Origin: Aceticella autotrophica | Lineage (GTDB): Bacteria; Bacillota; Thermoanaerobacteria; Thermoanaerobacterales; Thermoanaerobacteraceae | DNA: 64,000 nucleotides | NCBI RefSeq assembly: GCF_017357865.1 | Contig: NZ_CP060096.1 | Coordinates: 992,001-1,056,000 of the forward strand | Reading direction: 5' to 3' | Shown: positions 40,215 to 49,300 of the stretch, in pieces | Position numbering within the stretch: the first letter of the stretch is position 1 | Layout: each line of letters starts with the position of its first letter | Translations under genes and position numbers: made by a program | Notes under the pieces: generated by a model | What the model saw: only the letters and a program-made list of their open reading frames with translations | Database searches by the model: none | What the model was told of the DNA's origin: nothing

Positions 40215-40255
40215 TTTTTTATTGGCTCAATCTATCTTTAAGATGTGAGTGTAAA

Positions 40256-40426
40256 ATGATAATCAGAAGATGCATACCTCTGCCGCATGCTCCTGTAGGT
40301 TGTGTTTTTCAGCGTAAAGTCAACCCGTTTCAACCTATGGACAGGGAAATAAAAAACAAAATACGGGAACGTTATTTAGAGGGAAGCAAACCGGATAGTA
40401 TTTATAAATTGATAAAAATTTACTGA
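40256..40426 (+). CDS. Possible small protein or gene remnant
   Basis: A 56-codon frame from ATG 40256 (MIIRRCIPLPHAPVGCVFQR...). It contains two Cys and a His, ends in KPDSIYKLIKIY, and has no convincing ribosome site. I do not recognise it. It may be a small gene of the island or a leftover piece. It fills the 243 bases between the first binding protein and the permease. Confidence 0.3.
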   Translation: MIIRRCIPLPHAPVGCVFQRKVNPFQPMDREIKNKIRERYLEGSKPDSIYKLIKIY

Positions 40427-40457
40427 TGAATACTAAATATTACACAGAGGAAGGTAG

Positions 40458-41570
40458 ATGAATTTGACGAAGAATAGCGATTTTATAGAAAGATATACAG
40501 ATGCAGAAAAGCTTAAAGGAATATATGCAAAGCATACAGGAAAAAAGATTTCTATTGTATTTATAATACTGCTGCTATTGGCATTGGCAGTATTATATTC
40601 TGTTGCTGTTGGAGCAGCTTCAATAAGCATAAGTGATGTTATAAAGGTTCTCACAAACAAAATATTTCATTTAAAATACACTTACAGTAATAGCTTAGCT
40701 GAAACAATAGTTATGCAGCTAAGGCTACCACGCATATTATTAGCTGTTCTCACAGGAATAGGGCTTGCGGGAGCTGGTGCAGTTATGCAGGGTATACTTC
40801 ATAACCCCCTTGTGAGCCCCTATACATTGGGAATGTCAGGAGCGGCTTCTCTGGGAGCAGCAATCGGGATTGTACTGGGAAAGAGCATCTTAGGAAACTA
40901 TTTTGGAGTTGCCGGAACCTATTTAATTGCCTTTAATGCTTTTGTTTTTGGCTTTTTGACAATATTTATAATAATTGGGCTTGCTCGTATGAAAGGCAGC
41001 TCTCCGGAAACTCTTGTATTGGCGGGTGTAGCTTTAGGTTATATCTTTTCGGCTGGTGTATCAGCATTAAAGTATTTTTCAAACAATGATGCATTGAAAG
41101 ACCTTGTTGTATGGTTGATGGGCGGCATGTGGGGCGCGTCATGGAAGGCCGTGGGTTTACTTACACCTGTTGTATTGATATGTATGGTTATTTTATTAGG
41201 TTATGCATGGGATATGAATGCCCTCTCTGCCGGAGAGGATGTAGCAACAAACCTTGGTGTAAATGTAAAAAAACTTCAGTTTGTATGCCTTACCATAGCT
41301 ACTTTAGCTGCTTCGGCGACGGTAGCATTTACGGGGGTTATCGGGTTTATCGGTCTGGTAGCACCTCATATATCCCGTCTATTTGTTGGAAGCGATAACA
41401 GATTTTTAATTCCATGTTCATGCCTAATGGGAGCTCTAATTCTCCTTTTTGCGGACACAGTTGGAAGAATAATCATAGCTCCGGTAGAATTACCCGTTGG
41501 CATAATAACAGGTTTGGTGGGAGGTCCTTATTTCCTTTATATGCTTTTAAGAAAAAAGAAATTTTATTAA
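40458..41570 (+). CDS. FecCD-type permease 1
   Basis: A 370-residue polytopic importer permease of the FecCD/BtuC family. A 35-residue cytoplasmic lead is followed by about ten membrane helices. Family marks are LRLPRILLAVLTGIGLAGAG, MQGILHNPLVSPYTLGMS and FIGLVAPHISRLFVG (coupling helix for the ATPase). Ribosome site GAGGAAGG. With the next gene and the neighbouring binding lipoproteins it makes a full importer. Confidence 0.94.
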   Translation: MNLTKNSDFIERYTDAEKLKGIYAKHTGKKISIVFIILLLLALAVLYSVAVGAASISISDVIKVLTNKIFHLKYTYSNSLAETIVMQLRLPRILLAVLTGIGLAGAGAVMQGILHNPLVSPYTLGMSGAASLGAAIGIVLGKSILGNYFGVAGTYLIAFNAFVFGFLTIFIIIGLARMKGSSPETLVLAGVALGYIFSAGVSALKYFSNNDALKDLVVWLMGGMWGASWKAVGLLTPVVLICMVILLGYAWDMNALSAGEDVATNLGVNVKKLQFVCLTIATLAASATVAFTGVIGFIGLVAPHISRLFVGSDNRFLIPCSCLMGALILLFADTVGRIIIAPVELPVGIITGLVGGPYFLYMLLRKKKFY

Positions 41571-41595
41571 AAATATAAGATAAAAGGTGAGAAGA

Positions 41596-42387
41596 ATGAA
41601 AATATCAGTTCAAGATGTATGTTTTTCCTATAACAGCCGACAAATACTAAAAAACGTTGCTCTTGAAGTAACCGAAGGGCATGTTTTAAGCATTGTTGGT
41701 CCCAATGGTGCAGGCAAATCAACACTTTTAAAATGCATGGTTCGATTGTTAAAGCCTCAACAAGGTATTATTTATTTAAATGGGGTTGACATTGCATCAA
41801 AAGATTCAAAAGAGCTTGCTAAAGCAATGGGGTATATACCTCAGGATAGCAGAGAGGTTTTTTCCTTTACCGTGATGGAAACAGTTTTAATGGGTAGAAA
41901 GCCTCATTTAAAATGGGGTGTAACAGAAGAAGACTTAAATATTGTCTCAAAAGTAATGAAATTTATGGATATAGAAGAATTGGCAGAGAGGTCTCTTGAC
42001 CAATTAAGCGGGGGACAGAAGCAGAAGGTTTTTGTAGCCCGTGCGCTTGCGCAACAGCCTGAGATATTTCTCTTTGATGAGCCTACAAGCAACCTTGATA
42101 TAAGACATCAGCTGGAGGTTTTTGAAACCATAAGAAAACTTGCACAGACAGAAGGACGTATAGTTATTGTGGTTGTACATGACTTAAATCTTGCATCAAG
42201 ATTTTCAGAAAAATTAGTTATGCTTAAAGATGGATATATCTATGCGGTGGGCAAACCCGAAGAAATAATTACAAGGGATAATATAAAAGACGTTTATGGT
42301 GTTTCAGCTTCGATAATAGAAACAGAATTCGGACCTTACGTATTGCCACTAAAACCTCTTAAAGATACTGTAGATTGTCTTAAATAA
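41596..42387 (+). CDS. FecE/BtuD-type ABC ATPase 1
   Basis: A 263-residue importer ATPase. Walker A GPNGAGKST, Q-loop MGYIPQDSREVFSFTVMETV, signature LSGGQKQKVFVARALAQ, Walker B LFDEPTSNLD. ATG 41596 follows AAAAGGTGAGAAG. It partners the upstream permease; both are of the vitamin B12/siderophore/hemin importer class. A binding protein with a stalk domain follows downstream. Confidence 0.94.
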   Translation: MKISVQDVCFSYNSRQILKNVALEVTEGHVLSIVGPNGAGKSTLLKCMVRLLKPQQGIIYLNGVDIASKDSKELAKAMGYIPQDSREVFSFTVMETVLMGRKPHLKWGVTEEDLNIVSKVMKFMDIEELAERSLDQLSGGQKQKVFVARALAQQPEIFLFDEPTSNLDIRHQLEVFETIRKLAQTEGRIVIVVVHDLNLASRFSEKLVMLKDGYIYAVGKPEEIITRDNIKDVYGVSASIIETEFGPYVLPLKPLKDTVDCLK

Positions 42388-42472
42388 AAAAGATTATTTG
42401 CAAATTCAACTTATCTATGAAATGGGGTGTATAACGTAAATAAGGCGATATAGTTTTTAACACAAAAAATAC

Positions 42473-42967
42473 AAAATTAAAACTTTAAGGAGGATTTTAA
42501 ATGAAAAAAAAGATTTGCTTTTTAATGATTTTTGTTCTATTGATGACATTGTTTCCTGTTTTTGGACTTGCAGATACAGCCAAGTCACAGGAAACACAGG
42601 TTTATCTAAACGGGATAAAGATAAATACAGGAGATGTTTCACCATTTATAGAAAATGGGCGAACAATGGTGCCTGTAAGGCTTTTTTCCGAGAATCTCGG
42701 TGCAGATGTAAAATGGGATGATGCTGTACAAACTGTGACAATAAAAGGTCAAGATGTCAGTGTGAAATTAACCATTGGCAAAAATGAAGCTGTTGTAAAC
42801 GGCAAAAACAAAATCCTTGATGTTGCACCTGTGGTTTTATCGGGCAGGACAATCGTTCCATTGAGATTTATAGTGGAAGCCTTTGGTGCTGATGTAAAGT
42901 GGGATGATGCGGCATTTAAGGCGGTAGTGACTTGGAATATAAAAATAAAGGATTCTACAGGAAAAGA
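42473..42967 (+). repeat. Duplicated block, copy A
   Basis: Near-identical over about 495 bases to 60523-61017 at a constant offset of 18050. It spans ribosome site, signal peptide and the N-terminal stalk domain of a binding-protein gene. The copies diverge at the boundary with the ligand-binding domain. Confidence 0.9.
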
Positions 42968-43901
42968 TGTAATTATTCCTGCATCTGGTTTAACTAGAGT
43001 AGTTGTGTTAAATTGCAATATAGCTGAAGCAATGAAGATATTACAAATACCTGATAATTTTATAGTTGGTGTAAGCAATACAGTTCAAAAAAATCCATAT
43101 TTAGGTCTTAACAATAAGCCATGTGTTGGAGCTTGGACAAACCCGGATATAGAAAAAATAGCAGAGCTGAAGCCTCAGGCAGTCCTCACATATGGTCAAT
43201 ACCCTGCAGAAGATATAAGGAAAAAGATTGAATCGTTAGGAATTAAGGTTATTGGTATCGATTTTTATTATCTGAATACGTATAACCAGGATTTAACAAG
43301 AACTGCTTTGTTATTTAATCAAGGGAAGAAAGCTGTGGAGTTTTTAAATTATAAAGATGGAATATTGTCAAATATAACAAAAAATTTAACAGATATCGAT
43401 GCAAACAAAAAAACAAGAGTAGTATGTCTCTGGACATCTTATTTTCAAAAAGGAACATATAAAACCTTTCCGCCGAATTCTTCTTATGATCAGGTAATTA
43501 AATTTGCGGGTGGAAATAATATAGCTGCTGATTTAAAACCATCAACAAGTACACAGGAGGTAAGTGCGGAATGGTTAATAGCAAAAAATCCGGAGGTTAT
43601 TATATTTGTGTATAGCAGTGATATATTAGGTTATACAACAAAAGATAATTCAGCGGTTATGAAATTAGCAAATGATATTAAAAAAGACCCTGTTCTAAGT
43701 AAAACAGATGCGGTTAAGAACAATCGCATATATTTTACAAATATTTCAAATTTATTCAGGTTTAGTGAAGCAGTTTATTTTGCCAAATGGATGTATCCTG
43801 ATCGTTTTAAGGATGTAAATCCCGATCAGGTTTTAAAAGAGTATTTTGAAAAATGGCTTGGGATACCTATGAAAGGCATATGGGCTTATCCTATTTCTTA
43901 A
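42501..43901 (+). CDS. Binding protein with copper-amine-oxidase-N stalk domain
   Basis: 466 residues. A signal peptide without lipobox (cleavage likely after FGLA) is followed by two copies of a copper amine oxidase N-terminal-like repeat (about 30-150: NGRTMVPVRLFSENLGADVKWDD and SGRTIVPLRFIVEAFGADVKWDD). Such domains are common surface modules in clostridia. From about residue 155 comes a FecB-type ligand-binding domain (KDVIIPASGLTRVVVLN, EKIAELKPQAVLTYGQ, FAKWMYPDRFKDVNP). It may be held to the cell surface by the stalk rather than by lipid. Ligand unknown. Confidence 0.88.
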   Translation: MKKKICFLMIFVLLMTLFPVFGLADTAKSQETQVYLNGIKINTGDVSPFIENGRTMVPVRLFSENLGADVKWDDAVQTVTIKGQDVSVKLTIGKNEAVVNGKNKILDVAPVVLSGRTIVPLRFIVEAFGADVKWDDAAFKAVVTWNIKIKDSTGKDVIIPASGLTRVVVLNCNIAEAMKILQIPDNFIVGVSNTVQKNPYLGLNNKPCVGAWTNPDIEKIAELKPQAVLTYGQYPAEDIRKKIESLGIKVIGIDFYYLNTYNQDLTRTALLFNQGKKAVEFLNYKDGILSNITKNLTDIDANKKTRVVCLWTSYFQKGTYKTFPPNSSYDQVIKFAGGNNIAADLKPSTSTQEVSAEWLIAKNPEVIIFVYSSDILGYTTKDNSAVMKLANDIKKDPVLSKTDAVKNNRIYFTNISNLFRFSEAVYFAKWMYPDRFKDVNPDQVLKEYFEKWLGIPMKGIWAYPIS

Positions 43902-43950
43902 GCTAAAAATATATTTGTTTCTTGCGTTTTGTTTATTTTATTTAGTAAGT

Positions 43951-44119
43951 TCAAAAATCACATGCGCACCTCAAGGTGCAGCGGGAGAATGGTATATTGT
44001 TAAGTGGCTTCATCCAGAGCTATTTAAGGAGGTAAATCCACAATCGATTCACAAAGAGATGCTCAAAAAGTTTTATGGACAGGAATAATAAAGGAATATG
44101 GGTTTATCCAGTCCAATAA
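43951..44119 (+). pseudogene. Remnant of a binding-protein C-terminus
   Basis: Frame from 43951 encodes APQGAAGEWYIVKWLHPELF and continues KEVNPQSIHKEMLKKFYGQE, then double stops. After a frame shift GIWVYPVQ and a stop follow. This is clearly the tail of a protein like the one at 39150 (APVG...FAKWMYPELFKDINP...FYG...GAWVYP). No start, signal or front part remains. It occupies the 389-base gap between two binding-protein genes. Confidence 0.85.
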
Positions 44120-44142
44120 GCTTTTGATGTTAATACTTAAAA

Positions 44143-44185
44143 GTTCACTGAGTGCAGGAGGGTAATTCTCTTACACTAAGTGAAC
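44143..44185 (+). terminator. Hairpin in the 43.9-44.3 kb gap
   Basis: GTTCACTGAGTG (44143-44154) and CACTAAGTGAAC (44174-44185) pair with one mismatch, and the enclosed bases pair partly. No T tract, so terminator action is uncertain. Confidence 0.45.
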
Positions 44186-44290
44186 ATAATTTAAATTGTT
44201 AAACAGACCAGAGATGATTATTATTGAAAAATCAAGGCTTTATTTGTAAAGAGCTTGAGAGGGTATTTAAAACTTTAAGGAGGATTTTGA

Positions 44291-45295
44291 ATGAAAAAGA
44301 AGATTTGCTTTTTAATGATTTTTGTTCTATTGATGTCTTTGTTATCTGCTTGCAGTCACACTAATACAGATCAAATAAAAAAATCAGCGAGTTCAACAAA
44401 TACACCTAACGAAACACAGTCTACGCAAATTGTTACTGATGATTTGGGAAGAAAAATAGAAATACCCAAAAATCCTCAACGGATTATTTGTTTTCGTTCA
44501 GATGATGTTGGTACATTATTTGCAATAGGTGCTGGAGATAAGGTTGTTGGGAGACCGGCTTATGAAGCATTCCCGAAAGAAGCCGAAAAAATTCCTGATG
44601 TTGGTGTACCAGGAGGACCCGTCCCTCAACCGAATATGGAAAAAGTTTTATCTTTGAAACCCGATTTGATTCTTATGACAACGTCAATAACATTACAAGC
44701 AGGGCAATGGAGCGGACCAAGTAAGGATTTAGTAGATAAACTTGAAAATTTACATCTGAAAGTAGTTGTTTTAGATACACCAAAGACAGTTGAGAATAAT
44801 CTTGAGAAGATTAAAAGAGTTGGTCGAATAGTTGGTAAAGAAAAAGAAGCAGTTGCCTTAACCAGCAATTTTGAAAAACAGATAAAAGAAATAACAAGTA
44901 AGGCAAATGAATCAAATTACAAACCCAATGTAGCAACCGCATTTTTAAACAAATTCTATGTATTGGATAAAGATTATGCAAAGTTTATTGAAATGACAGG
45001 CGGTAACTACCAGTTTTCTGATTTAAAATCAGGGAGTTATGTGGCTACGGAAGAAACTATAAATAAAAATCCGGACATAATTATAGTTTTCTATTCTTCC
45101 AGTAAAGGAACAGATCAGGAGGCATGCGATACTGCAATACAATATATAAGGAATTTACCAGGTATTCAATCTACAAATGCCTATAAAAACAATAAAATAT
45201 ACGGTATTAAGTGGGCAATGGTTGTAAGTCCCGGTCCCAGAATAGTTGAAACAGTAAAAGAATTTGCAAAATACATTCATCCGGAAAAATTTTAA
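44291..45295 (+). CDS. Iron-complex-type binding lipoprotein 2
   Basis: 334 residues. The signal peptide MKKKICFLMIFVLLMSLLSAC has lipobox LLSAC and is nearly identical to that of the other cassette genes. The mature domain carries DDLGRKIEIPKNPQRIICF and EKVLSLKPDLILMTTSI, with ICFRSDDVGTLFAIGAGDKVVG in between. It is a class III solute-binding protein. It directly precedes cobN copy 1 and could present ligand to the same importers. Confidence 0.88.
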   Translation: MKKKICFLMIFVLLMSLLSACSHTNTDQIKKSASSTNTPNETQSTQIVTDDLGRKIEIPKNPQRIICFRSDDVGTLFAIGAGDKVVGRPAYEAFPKEAEKIPDVGVPGGPVPQPNMEKVLSLKPDLILMTTSITLQAGQWSGPSKDLVDKLENLHLKVVVLDTPKTVENNLEKIKRVGRIVGKEKEAVALTSNFEKQIKEITSKANESNYKPNVATAFLNKFYVLDKDYAKFIEMTGGNYQFSDLKSGSYVATEETINKNPDIIIVFYSSSKGTDQEACDTAIQYIRNLPGIQSTNAYKNNKIYGIKWAMVVSPGPRIVETVKEFAKYIHPEKF

Positions 45296-45392
45296 ATATG
45301 AATAATTAAGAGGAAAGGAAACTGAATTAACCAAAATGACTGTAATAAGGAGCATTTAAAATTGCAATTTAAAATGAAAAGGAGGTATCTTG

Positions 45393-48300
45393 ATGTTAAA
45401 AATCGCAGCTTTTAGAGTTATTTTTGGACCGAGCACTGTGGGGCGTTTATATGAGCAGGCAATAGCTGAATTAAAAAGTGTTATAGATATAGAGTTTCGC
45501 TATGTCCAGCCGGCGGCAGCAGGACTGCCCATGCCGTCGCCGGATTGGCTTCGGTTTGCAAAGGAGGAAGCTGATGCGATTTTTTTTGGATTTCCATTGG
45601 AATTTAAGGCATTGGGGGACTTATTTAGACAGCTTAGTGAGGAATTGAAAAAGCCGGTTGTGCCGGTGACAACTGAGGTAGAGGGATTAGGCAACGTAGC
45701 ACCGGAGACGGTACAGCGTGCTATTGCTTATCACCTGTACGGTGGGAGAGAGAATCTGAAACAGTTTTTCTGTTGGTTAGGAGAGATTGCTGGAAGACTT
45801 CCGGAAGTACAGGCACAACTGCCACAGGAACTTCCATGGGCTGGATTTTACCATCCGAAGTCAAGCCGGTTTTACACTTCTTTAAAGGAGTACTTGGATT
45901 GGTACGGAGAACGACATCCACTTGTCGGACTTCTTTTCCCTCGGGTATTTTGGGTGGAGGAAAACCTATCGGGGTGTGATGCTATTATCGAAGAAATTGA
46001 ACGGCGCGGCGCCGGAGTGATTCCCGTTTTCAGTGATGGTTGGTTTGGCCAGGTAAAGAACGATGATGTAATCCGGCAGTTTTTCTTCCGCAATGGGAAG
46101 CCGGTTATTGAAGCCCTAGTAGCCTACAGTGCGTTTTTCCTCAAAACACAGCGGCAGGTTGTGGCACTGAAGCAGGAGCCTTCAAATGATGTACTTCGGG
46201 AGTTGAATGTGCCCGTTTTAAAAATGATTCAGGCGGCCAGCCAGACAGAAGAGCAATGGAGAGAAGACCCTCAGGGTTTAAATTTGCCGCAGGTAATCAT
46301 CAGTATTACCTTGCCGGAGTTCGATGGACTCATCGAGCCGCTTCTGGTTAGTGTGGCAGAAGATGAAAGCGATTTTGCACGAGCCAAGCCACTACGTAAG
46401 GAAGTAGGTTATTTGGTTGACAGAATGATGAAGTGGATTGAACTCCGACATAAGTCCAATGCTGAAAAAAAAGTAGCCTTCATCCTTTTGAATTCTCCCT
46501 GTAAGAGTGTAGAAGCTACGGTGGGTACGGCTTTCGGGCTTGATAGTTTAGAAAGCGTAGTACGCATCTTAAAGCAGATGAGTGATGAGGGATATCGCCT
46601 TGAATGGGTGCCACAAGATGGTCAAGAGCTAGCGGAAGCAATTTTGGGACGCAAAGCGCTTCCTGACTTTCGTTGGACAACATTGGATGAAGTGGTGACC
46701 AAAGGCGGCGCCGCAGCGCTCGTGCCATTAGAGAAGTATCTCTCTTGGTTTAATGAGCTTCCGGAAGAAGCCAGGGGAAAGGTAGCTGCGGCATGGGGCC
46801 ATCCTGGTGCGGCAATAGAGTTAAATGGAGTAGAAAAACTCTCTTTGGGTCTTTATGATGGACAAATTGTTATTCCCGGCATCATCACAGGTAACATCTT
46901 TATTGGCGTGCAGCCAAAGAGGGGTTGCGCTGGTTCCCGTTGCGATGGAGAAATTTGCAAAATCCTTCATGACCCCGATGTACCGCCGCCCCATCAGTGG
47001 CTGGCTTGGCACAAGTGGCTCGAGGAGGAATTTGGTGCCGACGTGATGGTACACGTAGGGACCCATGGGGTATTGGAGCTTCTGCCTGGCAAGACTACTG
47101 CTCTGTCTGAATCCTGCTTCCCCCGTATTTCTCTAGGTAAGGTACCGCACCTTTACATTTACAACCTGGTCAACCCAATGGAGGCGGTAGTGGCAAAACG
47201 GCGTTCGGCAGCAGTCATTGTAGATCACCTGCCGCCGGTTCTGGCTAGTATGCGGTTAAGCGGAGATCTTTTAGAGTTAGAGGAACTTTTAGAGGACTTT
47301 CAGAAGGCTGCAGGGATGAAGGAAAAGGCACGTGAGGCAGTGCTTTTGGAGCAGATTGAGAAGAAAGCTCGGGCAGCCGGATTGCTGCCCGAGGGTATGG
47401 AACCAGATCCTGCGATGCTGCATGAAAAACTCACCGTTTTGCGTGAGAGCCAGTTTCGTGACGGTCTGCATATATTTGGGGAGGCACCGAAAGGTGAAGC
47501 ACTGGCAGAATTGCTCAACACAGTACTCAGGTTGGACCAACCGGACTGCCCAGCTCTGAGACGGGCCATGGCAGATTGTTTTGGGTTGTATTACGATGAT
47601 ATGCTACAAAATCCTGAGGCGTTAGGACCGGATGGAATGACAAATGGCAAATTCCTGGACGACTTAGACCGGTTGGGTAGAGATATCCTGTTGGATATTT
47701 TAGATATTACGTTGGATTCGGATGACGAGGCAATGACATGTGCTGAAAAGCATCTATATGATTTTGCTAAACGTCATAACATTGTATTCAATTATAAAAA
47801 AGAGATGTTATCCAAGGTGATAACTAAGGCATTGCGAATCATTCCGCAGGTGCGCCGAACCACCGATGAGATAAGCAATCTTCTTAGAGGCTTCAACGGA
47901 GAGTTTATTGAGCCGGGGGCTTCCGGTGCTTTAGCACGAGGGAAGGTGGAAGTATTGCCAACCGGCCGCAACCTGTATTCTATTGATCCCTGGCGCATTC
48001 CTACATCAGCGGCTTGGGTGGTGGGTAAGCGTTTGGCTGAAGACCTCGTTGCTAAATATGTGAGCGATGAAGGTATTTATCCAGAGACTATTGGCTTTAC
48101 ACTACGAGCAATGGATCCCTTTCGAGCTGATGGTGAGATGATTGCCCAGATTCTTTATATTCTTGGTGTGGAGCCAATCTGGGTAGCAGGGCGAGTGGTA
48201 TCACTTAAGCCTATCTCATTGGAGAAACTCAGACGACCGCGTATTGACTGCATGGTGAACCTTTCATCAATCCTACGGGATGGGATGCCGCGGGCTTATG

Positions 48301-49274
48301 AGCTTATCGATCAAGCAGTGAAGATGGTGGCAGAACTTCCTGAACTATCGGAACAAAACTTTGTTCGTAAGCACGTTCTGGAACGCGAAGCTGAGTTAGC
48401 CGAAGAACATGGGGCAGAAGAAGCTAGGCGTCTGGCTAGCTTGCGGGTTTTTTCTTCAGCGCCTGGTACTTACGGTACCGGCGTAGAGCTGGCAGTGTCT
48501 GCATCTGCCTGGAAAGAAGAGAAGGACCTTGGCGAGGTTTATTTCCATTGGACAGGTTATGCCTATGGCGAGGGAGTATATGCTCGCAAAGCCACTGACG
48601 AGTTGATCGACAACTGCCGCCGGGTGACTGTGACCTTCGAGAAATTCGATTCCGACGAAATCGATCTCTTGGACTGCTGTCACATTTACGGGGTACATGG
48701 AGGCTTTACTGTGGCGGCGCAGGTGGCATCTGGGAAGGAAGTGAAGACCCTTTTCGGTGATACTCATGACCCGGCCCGCCCGGTTATCCGCACTTTACGC
48801 GAGGAGCTTTCCCGTATTGCCCACACTCGGCTTTTAAATCCAGCGTGGATTGAGGGTAAGAAACGCCATGGGTACAAAGGGGCTGGGGATATCTCCAGCA
48901 GGGTCGACCACATGTATGGCTGGCAGGCCACCACGCGACAGGTGGAAAACTGGGTTTTCGACGGTATAGCAGAAAAATTTATAGTGGACGAAGAAAATCG
49001 TAAGTTCTTTGAAGAAAACAATCCCTGGGCGCTGGAAGAAATTACTCGGCGGCTGTTGGAGGCCGAAAGCCGGGGGTTATGGCAGGCCGACCCGGAAATG
49101 TTAACTCAAGTAAAGGAAATTTACCTGAAAATCGAGGGTTGGATGGAAGAAAACATGGGTGAGGTCAAAGGCGAATTTCAGGGTGGAGCTATTGATATTA
49201 TAACATCTGAAGAGGTAGCTGATTGGAAATCTAAAATACAAGAAATCAAGGGAAAACTAGAAAAAGAAAATTAA
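45393..49274 (+). CDS. cobN: CobN-like chelatase large subunit 1
   Basis: 1293 residues, ATG 45393 after AAAAGGAGG. Homologous to CobN/ChlH, the tetrapyrrole-binding subunit of cobalt or magnesium chelatases. QPKRGCAGSRCDGEICKILH is at about 506-525, VHVGTHGVLELLPGK at about 552, and KRRSAAVIVDH follows. Near the end RHGYKGAGDISSRVDHMYGW and ENMGEVKGEFQGGAIDI are typical. Three Cys spaced C-X4-C-X4-C sit before HDPDVPPPHQ. Codon use is GC-rich at third positions compared with its AT-rich neighbours, suggesting transfer. No CobS/CobT-type ATPase partner is in the window. Confidence 0.9.
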   Translation: MLKIAAFRVIFGPSTVGRLYEQAIAELKSVIDIEFRYVQPAAAGLPMPSPDWLRFAKEEADAIFFGFPLEFKALGDLFRQLSEELKKPVVPVTTEVEGLGNVAPETVQRAIAYHLYGGRENLKQFFCWLGEIAGRLPEVQAQLPQELPWAGFYHPKSSRFYTSLKEYLDWYGERHPLVGLLFPRVFWVEENLSGCDAIIEEIERRGAGVIPVFSDGWFGQVKNDDVIRQFFFRNGKPVIEALVAYSAFFLKTQRQVVALKQEPSNDVLRELNVPVLKMIQAASQTEEQWREDPQGLNLPQVIISITLPEFDGLIEPLLVSVAEDESDFARAKPLRKEVGYLVDRMMKWIELRHKSNAEKKVAFILLNSPCKSVEATVGTAFGLDSLESVVRILKQMSDEGYRLEWVPQDGQELAEAILGRKALPDFRWTTLDEVVTKGGAAALVPLEKYLSWFNELPEEARGKVAAAWGHPGAAIELNGVEKLSLGLYDGQIVIPGIITGNIFIGVQPKRGCAGSRCDGEICKILHDPDVPPPHQWLAWHKWLEEEFGADVMVHVGTHGVLELLPGKTTALSESCFPRISLGKVPHLYIYNLVNPMEAVVAKRRSAAVIVDHLPPVLASMRLSGDLLELEELLEDFQKAAGMKEKAREAVLLEQIEKKARAAGLLPEGMEPDPAMLHEKLTVLRESQFRDGLHIFGEAPKGEALAELLNTVLRLDQPDCPALRRAMADCFGLYYDDMLQNPEALGPDGMTNGKFLDDLDRLGRDILLDILDITLDSDDEAMTCAEKHLYDFAKRHNIVFNYKKEMLSKVITKALRIIPQVRRTTDEISNLLRGFNGEFIEPGASGALARGKVEVLPTGRNLYSIDPWRIPTSAAWVVGKRLAEDLVAKYVSDEGIYPETIGFTLRAMDPFRADGEMIAQILYILGVEPIWVAGRVVSLKPISLEKLRRPRIDCMVNLSSILRDGMPRAYELIDQAVKMVAELPELSEQNFVRKHVLEREAELAEEHGAEEARRLASLRVFSSAPGTYGTGVELAVSASAWKEEKDLGEVYFHWTGYAYGEGVYARKATDELIDNCRRVTVTFEKFDSDEIDLLDCCHIYGVHGGFTVAAQVASGKEVKTLFGDTHDPARPVIRTLREELSRIAHTRLLNPAWIEGKKRHGYKGAGDISSRVDHMYGWQATTRQVENWVFDGIAEKFIVDEENRKFFEENNPWALEEITRRLLEAESRGLWQADPEMLTQVKEIYLKIEGWMEENMGEVKGEFQGGAIDIITSEEVADWKSKIQEIKGKLEKEN

Positions 49275-49300
49275 AGATTATAGAGGGAGAGAGATCTTGA

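Noticed and set aside
46516-49021. Several minus-strand and off-frame reading frames inside cobN copy 1
   Set aside because: Long shadow frames are expected in GC-richer coding sequence; none has a ribosome site or motif.
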